Shown here: positions 61,701 to 64,000 of the stretch, in pieces
How the letters are laid out: each line of letters starts with the position of its first letter
How positions within the stretch are numbered: the first letter of the stretch is position 1
NCBI GenBank assembly: GCA_039566865.1
Contig: CM076943.1
Coordinates: 45,578,663-45,642,662, forward strand
Direction of reading: 5' to 3'
DNA from: Aurelia coerulea
Taxonomy: Eukaryota; Cnidaria; Scyphozoa; Semaeostomeae; Ulmaridae
Length of the DNA: 64,000 bases
Position numbers and translations under genes: made by a program
The notes under the pieces: generated by a model
Told to the model about the DNA's origin: nothing
Seen by the model: the letters and a program-made list of their open reading frames with translations, nothing else
Databases searched by the model: none

Positions 61701-64000
61701 AACAGGAAAATTCATGCAAGTTCCTTCCGAAGTGGCTTATTTCAGAATTTTTCATTATCATGGCAGGATTTTGACAAGCACCTGCACAATGTTGTGAGCT
61801 TCGACTTGCAAATATTTTTTCTTGCCGATGATATGCTGCATCTGAAATGATTTTCACTCGACACAACCAGCCATAGAAAATTAACCGTTCAAGTTATGAA
61901 GCTGAAATTTGAAATTCCACATTGTCTTTAGGGAGCAATTACATGAAAAAAGTTTGAAATTTCTCGAACATTTTTGACATGCCTTTGTTCAAATTATATG
62001 GAATGACCCAACATGGACTTTCTCCCTCAAAAAAAGCTAAGATCTACAAAATACAATTCAATTCAACTGTGTGAATCATACGGGAAAAGACACAAGGTCA
62101 TTCAAGTTTCCACCATGACTGGCACTTACAGTATTACTTAATGTTAAATACAATATAAAACGCAAATATGAAAATGGTTACGGAAAACAAAATGCAAGAC
62201 ATAAGGGACATAAGACATAAGCTGCTGCTTTCCAACTATTAATTATTAACCTACATTCGTTTCATGTTTTCGATAAAGCAAATTGTTTCCTCTATAATCA
62301 TTTTATTCGCATTCACGTCTAAATCAGAACTTCCAAAAAGGAGTAGATTACAAAGTGATTTGGAGTCCATACCCGAAACGTTTGAATCAGGAATGTTTCG
62401 AGATGACCAAAAATATCTTGCCATAATGTGTCATATATAAGGCAATGCAGGAGAGAATGTCCATTATCTTCATCCTATTGTGGCTAGTTGTGGTAGCATA
62501 GGTTCCAAATCTTTAACTCGGCGTAAAAAGGTGGGTGTAAAATTTAATGACCTATTTCTTCTGATTGAATGGCTTGAAAGAAACTTTAGATGCTTATCTA
62601 TAATTCTACCGTTGGGATTTTCAGAAATTTTGAATATTTTTGGAAATTACAGCGTATCTTACATTTCAACTCATTTGAGGATGTGACGTCATCAAATTTC
62701 TAAATCATAAACCAGATGAGTGACAGACTTTTGCTTGATACCATACTGTAGTCATTCATAAACTATTGGTTTTCTTCGAAATTATTTCATGTTTCGTCAA
62801 ACAGTTTAGAAATTACGATGGTTTTAAGTTTTTTTGAAAATTTTTCTTGAATTCTTGAAAAAGAAGAAACACACTCTAATTCTGAAAATATCGAAGATTT
62901 CGGAAAATTCCAACGGTAGAATTATAGAGGATTAGCTAAAGTTTCTTTGAAGTCAGTCAGTTCAAAGAAATAGGTCACTCAATTTTACACCAGCCTTTTT
63001 AAAGATTTGGAACCTATGCTAGTTGTGGTGCCCTTCCTGTTGCCGTTGGGAATGCAGCTGCGATGTATTCTGGGATCTTTCTTTAGACTGATTACAATGA
63101 GTCCCTTGTATCTCTGTGGTAAACCTTGCTCAACAGGGGCTCATAATGAAACTGTGAAAAAGCTGACCCTTTTTTCTGCATTCGATCAATCAAATCATGA
63201 TCGAATTACTAGTATAGGCTCTGTTATGTTCAACGGTCGCTCTCCTCGGAAATGAAATGCGATGAAAACCACATTAAGCAGGCATTTAATCAACGAAATC
63301 TAGTATAAATCCTATGAAGAATGTTCACTTTACCTGGTTAGAGCAAAATGAGTCTTTTAACGCTACGATTGCCATGTTTTTAAGACCAGAGAAATATTCA
63401 ACTACCTGCCGCAGCAACTTCGTTCAAATCTAATCAATTGCGTCAATCGAATCAAAGCTCGAAAATTATTGCTCTTTATCAAATCTTGCAATCTGATTGG
63501 TTTGCCTGAACACCGGCTGTGTGGGCCTAGAAAGGGTAAACATTTTCAGAGTAACGTCATGAGTCTCTGTTGACTAAGCGCCATCATCAAGTCAAAGAGC
63601 ACAGAGAAACAAGGGACTCAAAGTCACAAGTTCGGCTCGTTGTCTGGAAGCTGTTTGTTAGACGCAGTGTATGCTTTTGAAATTAATTCTTCAGATAATG
63701 TATTTGAAATTTTCTTCAGACATTCATTTGATTTCTATTTTATGTAAATAATCGAATTGGACTAAGAATTGTTTCGATTTAAAATAAGAGAGACACACAC
63801 ACCCACTTGGGAATTTCTCTTAGCCGTTTTTGAGGTAATTGTCTGTACTGCCTTGCTGCATTATTAGCAGATGGATCAAGGTATGTCATGTTAATTTTTT
63901 CGTTCAATGTTCAGGCATATTTTCTCCATCGTTTGGAATGGTAATTAAAAAGCTTGATTTTGTTTTTAGTGAATGTTGATGAATGGTTGCAAAGTGCCAC
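34717..64000 (+). CDS. FCHSD2: FCHSD1/FCHSD2 (Nervous wreck) F-BAR protein, 5' part, 15 exons, continues past window end
   Basis: Membrane-bending F-BAR adaptor that in animals links endocytic membranes to actin assembly. Joining fifteen exons gives 420 codons with every splice phase compatible. Residues 1-12 match the PPP-rich start of the family. Exons 2-11 give the helical F-BAR domain, including ANAHHQRYYSTDL-type sequence (exon 9, family AANAHxxRYYxTDL) and FQPCDGDQ (exon 11). Exon 12 carries LNKEARKWALR, a near-exact family block, and exons 12-14 a charged coiled coil. Exon 15 opens with NVDEWLQSA, matching family VDTWLKSA. The two SH3 domains should lie downstream. Vertebrates have two paralogues, so the name stands for the common ancestor gene. 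Introns of 0.8-3.9 kb are filled with transposons, but no exon is broken. Identification rests on remembered family sequence and was not searched. Confidence 0.93.
35798..36339. mobile_element. CCGGGTGTCCCAAAAAAAGT MITE (FCHSD2 intron 1)
   Basis: TA flanks. Ends CCGGGTGTCCCAAAAAAAGT and complement, palindromic interior. Confidence 0.85.
36849..36946 (+). CDS. FCHSD2: FCHSD2-like exon 2 (residues 13-44, start of F-BAR)
   Basis: Acceptor TTATCAG and donor GTAGGT. Encodes a charged helix ending LEHELLEDV, matching family ECDLLEDM. Ends in phase 2. Confidence 0.9.
37010..37245. mobile_element. Half copy of the CAGGGTGTCCC MITE (FCHSD2 intron 2)
   Basis: Matches the right half of 55256-55850 and ends GACACCCTG|TA; the left half is missing. 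Confidence 0.7.
37380..37640. mobile_element. Fragment of the 33101-33703 MITE family (FCHSD2 intron 2)
   Basis: Shares the GTATGATTTATTGTGG and CTCATAGCTCAAGAA-like segments with its right half; the end is degraded. Confidence 0.55.
37756..37801 (+). CDS. FCHSD2: FCHSD2-like exon 3 (residues 45-60)
   Basis: Acceptor TTTTCAG, donor GTAGGC. Encodes KNYSKSRASIEKDYGQ, matching family FSQKKAAIEREYAQ. Phase 2 in, phase 0 out. Confidence 0.92.
38563..38608. repeat. GTT microsatellite (FCHSD2 intron 3)
   Basis: TTGTTG repeated with one ATG interruption. Confidence 0.9.
38833..38912 (+). CDS. FCHSD2: FCHSD2-like exon 4 (residues 61-86)
   Basis: Acceptor TTTTGCAG, donor GTGTGT. Starts ALQKLATQF, as in family GMQKLASQY. 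Ends in phase 2 with AG. Confidence 0.9.
39083..39607. mobile_element. AGCATAGG palindromic MITE, copy 3 (FCHSD2 intron 4)
   Basis: 525 bp, same family. Target duplication AGAAAGATT at 39074-39082 and 39608-39616. Confidence 0.9.
40340..40620. mobile_element. Left-half relic of the 51310-51936 MITE family (FCHSD2 intron 4)
   Basis: Begins TGAGCTAGAAAAAAGTTCCC and GAAAATTCATAGC, as in the intron 10 copy; no right terminus found. A 40590-40805 reading frame belongs to this repeat and its flank. Confidence 0.5.
40815..40925. repeat. ACCAAGGGGAGCTAAAG repeat, copy 2 (FCHSD2 intron 4)
   Basis: Diverged copy of the 31240 repeat, ending just before G-tract element 7. Confidence 0.5.
40936..41238. 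mobile_element. G-tract element 7, relative of element 3 (FCHSD2 intron 4)
   Basis: Left CCCGCGGGGTACTTAGTATA matches the complement of the right end of element 3. Flanked by CTAAAAT on both sides (7 bp). AAAGCCGG is reiterated inside. Confidence 0.75.
41751..41895 (+). CDS. FCHSD2: FCHSD2-like exon 5 (residues 87-135)
   Basis: Acceptor TTTCAAG, donor GTAAGT. Encodes LWRKVLQETEATA and continues to VTTKS, aligned with family VWKSFLEGTMQVA. The split codon AG|G and the phase 0 end fit exons 4 and 6. Confidence 0.88.
41985..42328. mobile_element. Element 9 of the same style, interior GATTTT array (FCHSD2 intron 5)
   Basis: Ends CGAGAGGGAAAT and ATTTGCCCCTCG. Target duplication ATCAAAGC at 41977-41984 and 42329-42336. 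The interior is dense, irregular GATTTTTGAGATTTT-type repetition. Confidence 0.75.
42405..42549. mobile_element. 145-bp palindrome flanked by TTAA (FCHSD2 intron 5)
   Basis: AGGGTCTGTTTGATCCAGCA pairs with its complement almost end to end. TTAA at 42401-42404 and 42550-42553 suggests a piggyBac/Kolobok-type MITE. Confidence 0.82.
43365..43776. mobile_element. TTTAAACATCG.ATTTTTGCC MITE, copy 1 (FCHSD2 intron 5)
   Basis: Ends TAGTTTAAACATCGTATTTT and near-complement. Inner motifs GACACGGCAAAAA recur. Copy 2 at 53505-53908. Confidence 0.72.
43797..43859 (+). CDS. FCHSD2: FCHSD2-like exon 6 (residues 136-156)
   Basis: Acceptor TCTAACAG, donor GTAAAC. Encodes EELQESVQELSK, matching family TELQETVKDLAK. 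Phase 0 at both ends. Confidence 0.91.
44061..44157. repeat. Imperfect hairpin CCATTCCAACATTCCG (FCHSD2 intron 6)
   Basis: CCATTCCAACATTCCG pairs with CGGAATGTTGGAATGG; flanking GGATCC blocks also pair. Confidence 0.6.
44973..45486. mobile_element. AGCATAGG palindromic MITE, copy 4 (FCHSD2 intron 6), decayed
   Basis: Full-length but more diverged, with no readable target duplication. Confidence 0.85.
45826..45899 (+). CDS. FCHSD2: FCHSD2-like exon 7 (residues 157-180)
   Basis: Acceptor TTTTGCAG, donor GTAAGA. Encodes SQKTYADLYKLVVQAREQAE, matching family KKKYFETEQMAHAVREKA. Ends in phase 2. Confidence 0.9.
45975..46494. mobile_element. AAGGTGATCTGAAGCG MITE, copy 1 (FCHSD2 intron 7)
   Basis: 520 bp, long inverted arms AAGGTGATCTGAAGCGAAAA and complement. 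Inner block GATGACGTCATTTTGTTTGC. Target duplication not readable. Confidence 0.82.
46820..47189. mobile_element. GGCCCCGTCCACA Harbinger-type MITE (FCHSD2 intron 7)
   Basis: Ends GGCCCCGTCCACA and TGTGAACGGGGCC, flanked by TAA (46817-46819, 47190-47192). Interior repeats AACGGAGGTTTTCGAAAACG-type units. Confidence 0.83.
47404..47467 (+). CDS. FCHSD2: FCHSD2-like exon 8 (residues 181-202)
   Basis: Acceptor TTACCAG, donor GTAGGT. Encodes a basic helix containing LKFFQTKARVEK, matching family LSLFQSRISLQK. Confidence 0.9.
47631..48497. mobile_element. GGGCCTGTTTATATG Harbinger-type element (FCHSD2 intron 8)
   Basis: 867 bp, ends GGGCCTGTTTATATG and near-complement, flanked by TTA on both sides. 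Inside it is a segment shared with 57397-57660. Confidence 0.82.
48018..48366. repeat. Segment shared with 57397-57660, with terminal hairpin
   Basis: Starts near CCCATTGGCTAATCGCAC and includes GCGGTTTTCCCGTAGCC; ends in a hairpin whose arms carry ACTAACCGGTTTTGT. Looks like a separate element nested in the Harbinger-type one. Confidence 0.65.
49452..49520. repeat. 34-bp tandem duplication (FCHSD2 intron 8)
   Basis: CATAAATATTTTAACAACAA and the following TTTTTATGAGAAAC occur twice in a row. It lies inside the long open frame of intron 8. Confidence 0.85.
49578..49706 (+). CDS. FCHSD2: FCHSD2-like exon 9 (residues 203-245)
   Basis: Acceptor TTTCGTAG, donor GTGAGT. Contains NEYILNLAAVNAHHQRYYST, the most diagnostic block of the gene (family NDYLLTLAAANAHQDRYYQT). 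Confidence 0.96.
49717..49771. repeat. CAGGGAGATATATTC tandem repeat (FCHSD2 intron 9)
   Basis: About four 12-18 bp units directly after exon 9. Confidence 0.8.
49884..50176. mobile_element. G-tract element 8, sister of element 2 (FCHSD2 intron 9)
   Basis: Ends CCCGGGGGAGGGGG and CCCCCCTCCCCGAG, closely similar to 6974-7263 throughout. Flanks CATGCTTT and CATGTTTT differ at one base. Confidence 0.8.
50596..50718 (+). CDS. FCHSD2: FCHSD2-like exon 10 (residues 246-286)
   Basis: Acceptor TCTTGCAG, donor GTAAGT. Contains DGNIYEKFKDYF, matching family DGNVYDHLKDYL, then a conserved ADTC. A mariner-like element begins 22 bp after the exon. Confidence 0.94.
50741..51230. mobile_element. CCGGGCGTCCCAAAA mariner-like MITE, copy 3 (FCHSD2 intron 10)
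   Basis: TA flanks, arms as in 17989-18596. Starts 22 bp after exon 10. Confidence 0.85.
51310..51936. mobile_element. CCGGGTGAGCCAGAAAAAAG MITE (FCHSD2 intron 10)
   Basis: Right end TTCACCCGG|TA; left flank mutated to CA. Arms include CCCACTTTCGAAAATTC. Related sequence at 40340-40620. Confidence 0.78.
51967..52410. mobile_element. AGCATAGG palindromic MITE, copy 5 (FCHSD2 intron 10), right end missing
   Basis: The left end AGCATAGGTTCC and most of the body are present; similarity stops near 52410. Confidence 0.85.
52627..52722 (+). CDS. FCHSD2: FCHSD2-like exon 11 (residues 287-318, end of F-BAR)
   Basis: Acceptor TTTTTAG, donor GTAAAT. Contains AMQLFLRLNPAF and FQPCDGDQ, matching family NLQLFLQENAVF and FQPCDSD. 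Confidence 0.94.
52747..52808. repeat. AAT microsatellite (FCHSD2 intron 11)
   Basis: About twenty AAT units with minor interruptions, 25 bp downstream of exon 11. Confidence 0.92.
52861..52939. mobile_element. 79-bp hairpin with ACGTTTCGATTATAAAA arms (FCHSD2 intron 11)
   Basis: TTAAAACCAGACGTTTCGAT pairs perfectly with its complement; the loop is short. It lies between AAT microsatellite stretches. Confidence 0.75.
53080..53390. repeat. GATTTT-rich array related to 41985-42328 (FCHSD2 intron 11)
   Basis: Shares CGTACGAGATTT and the irregular GATTTT interior with the intron 5 element. Ends are not clear. Confidence 0.55.
53505..53908. mobile_element. TTTAAACATCG MITE, copy 2 (FCHSD2 intron 11)
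   Basis: Same ends and inner GCCGTTTT, TTGTCGAAT and CACGGCAAAAA motifs as copy 1. Confidence 0.72.
54122..54274 (+). CDS. FCHSD2: FCHSD2-like exon 12 (residues 319-369, coiled coil)
   Basis: Acceptor TTTTCAG, donor GTACAG. Contains HHLNKEARKWALRLAKAQ, matching family HSLNKEARKWATRVAREH. Confidence 0.95.
54391..54596. mobile_element. 206-bp near-perfect hairpin (FCHSD2 intron 12)
   Basis: ACACCGCTTCTAAAACCTTG and complement pair for about 90 bp per arm with a short loop. Superfamily unknown. Confidence 0.8.
54780..54995. mobile_element. AGCATAGG family fragment (FCHSD2 intron 12)
   Basis: Carries the inner GATGACGTCACATCCTCA block and one arm only. Confidence 0.65.
55020..55230 (+). repeat. 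Possible tRNA-like SINE (FCHSD2 intron 12)
   Basis: TGTGGCGCAGTGGCG resembles a tRNA A box, followed by GTCCCAGGTAGAGCCCC and an AT-poor body. No good B box. Weak. Confidence 0.25.
55256..55850. mobile_element. CAGGGTGTCCCAAAA MITE (FCHSD2 intron 12)
   Basis: Ends CAGGGTGTCCCAAAAAAATT and complement; left flank TA, right flank mutated to CA. Long arms. Confidence 0.82.
55866..57216. mobile_element. AAGGTGATCTGAAGCG MITE, copy 3, split by a nested element (FCHSD2 intron 12)
   Basis: Outer arms AAGGTGACCTGAAGTG and near-complement. Interior matches copies at 45975 and 60224 once 56196-56929 and one TA are disregarded. Confidence 0.82.
56196..56929. mobile_element. CAGGGTGTCCCAAAA MITE nested in 55866-57216
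   Basis: Ends CAGGGTGTCCCAAAA and near-complement with TA on both sides (56194-56195, 56930-56931). Sister copies of the host element show the empty site. Confidence 0.87.
57314..57385 (+). CDS. FCHSD2: FCHSD2-like exon 13 (residues 370-393)
   Basis: Acceptor TTCGTAG, donor GTAATA. An acidic helix ending MEDIRHSE; conservation is weak, but phase 0 at both ends fits its neighbours. Confidence 0.8.
57397..57660. repeat. Second copy of the 48018-48366 segment (FCHSD2 intron 13)
   Basis: Near-identical at CCCATTGGTTAATCGCAC and at ACAAAACCGGTTAGTATGCG, but internally shorter. Begins 11 bp after exon 13. Confidence 0.65.
57720..57900. repeat. ACCATGGGGAGCAAAG repeat, copy 3 (FCHSD2 intron 13)
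   Basis: Same core ATACCATGGGGAGCAAA and CATGACTAGACCCCATGGC, followed by an AT-rich tail. Confidence 0.5.
58084..58542. mobile_element. hAT-type element CAGGGGCGTCGCCAG (FCHSD2 intron 13)
   Basis: Ends CAGGGGCGTCGCCAGCC and GCGACGCCACTG. No clear target duplication. Contains a 14-base C-run near 58431. Confidence 0.65.
58866..59430 (-). mobile_element. 5'-truncated LINE 3' end (FCHSD2 intron 13)
   Basis: Encodes MVFKSLNELAPQYLCDLF, TRNS, LRNSGTDLRLP and SYRGAKLWNSLS, a typical LINE C-terminus, with stop near 59083. A 3' UTR ending in TATGAA-like repeats runs to about 58866. Confidence 0.82.
59440..60050. mobile_element. CCAGGTGTCCCAAAA MITE, right-truncated, with nested insert (FCHSD2 intron 13)
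   Basis: Left TA|CCAGGTGTCCCAAAAAAT, body as 17989-18596, no right end. It holds a nested Harbinger-type MITE at 59504-59880. Confidence 0.72.
59504..59880. mobile_element. GGCTGCGGTCACACTAG Harbinger-type MITE, nested
   Basis: Near-perfect ends GCTGCGGTCACACTA and complement, flanked by AAT on both sides (3 bp). Sits inside 59440-60050. Confidence 0.75.
60076..60127 (+). CDS. FCHSD2: FCHSD2-like exon 14 (residues 394-410)
   Basis: Acceptor CTTTGTAG, donor GTAAAT. Encodes IVKMKAEAKLDVLREAG, matching family IIKLKAEARLDLLKQIG. Ends in phase 1. Confidence 0.94.
60224..60736. mobile_element. AAGGTGATCTGAAGCG MITE, copy 2 (FCHSD2 intron 14)
   Basis: Nearly identical to 45975-46494 over its length, so both may be young. 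Confidence 0.82.
60950..61440 (+). mobile_element. LINE reverse-transcriptase C-terminal fragment (FCHSD2 intron 14)
   Basis: Remnant of YRSIVEPQLRYCC, then frame-shifted LINELKWPTVEDMI, IVFKSINGLAPTYLSILF and FLFRGSKVWNELEHE. Broken by frameshifts and a stop. Confidence 0.82.
62020..62460 (-). mobile_element. Second copy of the GACACAAGGTCATT repeat (FCHSD2 intron 14)
   Basis: Matches 14140-14230 at GACACAAGGTCATT and CACTTACAGT-like blocks. No coding frame kept. Confidence 0.45.
62495..63020. mobile_element. AGCATAGG palindromic MITE, copy 6 (FCHSD2 intron 14)
   Basis: 526 bp, same family. Target duplication AGTTGTGGT at 62486-62494 and 63021-63029. A short open frame inside is part of the repeat, not a gene. 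Confidence 0.9.
63095..63635. mobile_element. Longer diverged copy of the GAGTCCCTTGTATC MITE family (FCHSD2 intron 14)
   Basis: Left CAATGAGTCCCTTGTATCTC, right ACAAGGGACTCAAAGTCACA. Interior unrelated to 26744-26872. Confidence 0.55.
63970..64000 (+). CDS. FCHSD2: FCHSD2-like exon 15, partial (from residue 411)
   Basis: Acceptor GTTTTTAG. The split codon G|TG gives Val, then NVDEWLQSA, matching family SVDTWLKSA. The exon is cut by the window end. Confidence 0.9.

Noticed and set aside
63871..63886. Candidate mini-exon AG|ATGGATCAAG|GTATGT before exon 15.
   Set aside because: Exon 14 (phase 1) joins exon 15 directly to give the conserved VNVDEWL sequence; no extra residues are expected.

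Overview
This window is AT-rich, intron-rich metazoan nuclear DNA packed with transposons. I found no bacterial, organellar or viral gene. Spliceosomal GT-AG introns, conserved animal proteins, and many short inverted-repeat DNA transposons beside degenerate LINE fragments suggest an invertebrate animal. A cnidarian (coral or anemone) is plausible, but that is inference from style only.

Two conserved host genes were assembled by hand from short exons joined by consensus splice sites. On the minus strand, five exons (34404 down to 21026) encode a complete 182-residue SPCS3, the 22/23 kDa subunit of the signal peptidase complex. On the plus strand, fifteen exons (34717 to the window end) encode the first 420 residues of a FCHSD1/FCHSD2/Nervous wreck F-BAR protein; its SH3 domains lie beyond the window. 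The two start codons face away from each other across 312 bp, so the genes share a head-to-head promoter region. A third possible host gene is a 147-codon minus-strand frame at 11502-11945 with a basic N-terminus, which I do not recognise.

Region by region: 1-11 kb is intergenic and repeat-rich, with three foldback elements carrying perfect 9-bp target duplications, several G-tract-ended elements, and a LINE reverse-transcriptase relic split by a mariner-type MITE. 11-14 kb holds the orphan gene and a diverged tandem array. 14-20.5 kb is more transposon and LINE sequence. 20.5-34.4 kb is SPCS3; its last intron contains a roughly 4-kb Harbinger element with convergent Myb-like and HARBI1-like genes. 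34.7-64 kb is the F-BAR gene, where nearly every intron carries one or more elements.

The repeats are well enough preserved to read their target-site duplications: 9 bp for two foldback families, 8 bp for the G-tract class and a hAT-like MITE, TA for the mariner-like families, 3 bp for Harbinger-type MITEs, and TTAA for one palindrome. Several insertions are nested in other repeats, and the uninserted site is visible in sister copies. The most unusual pattern is a set of 290-465 bp elements with G-run/C-run ends whose interiors reiterate a short family-specific motif.
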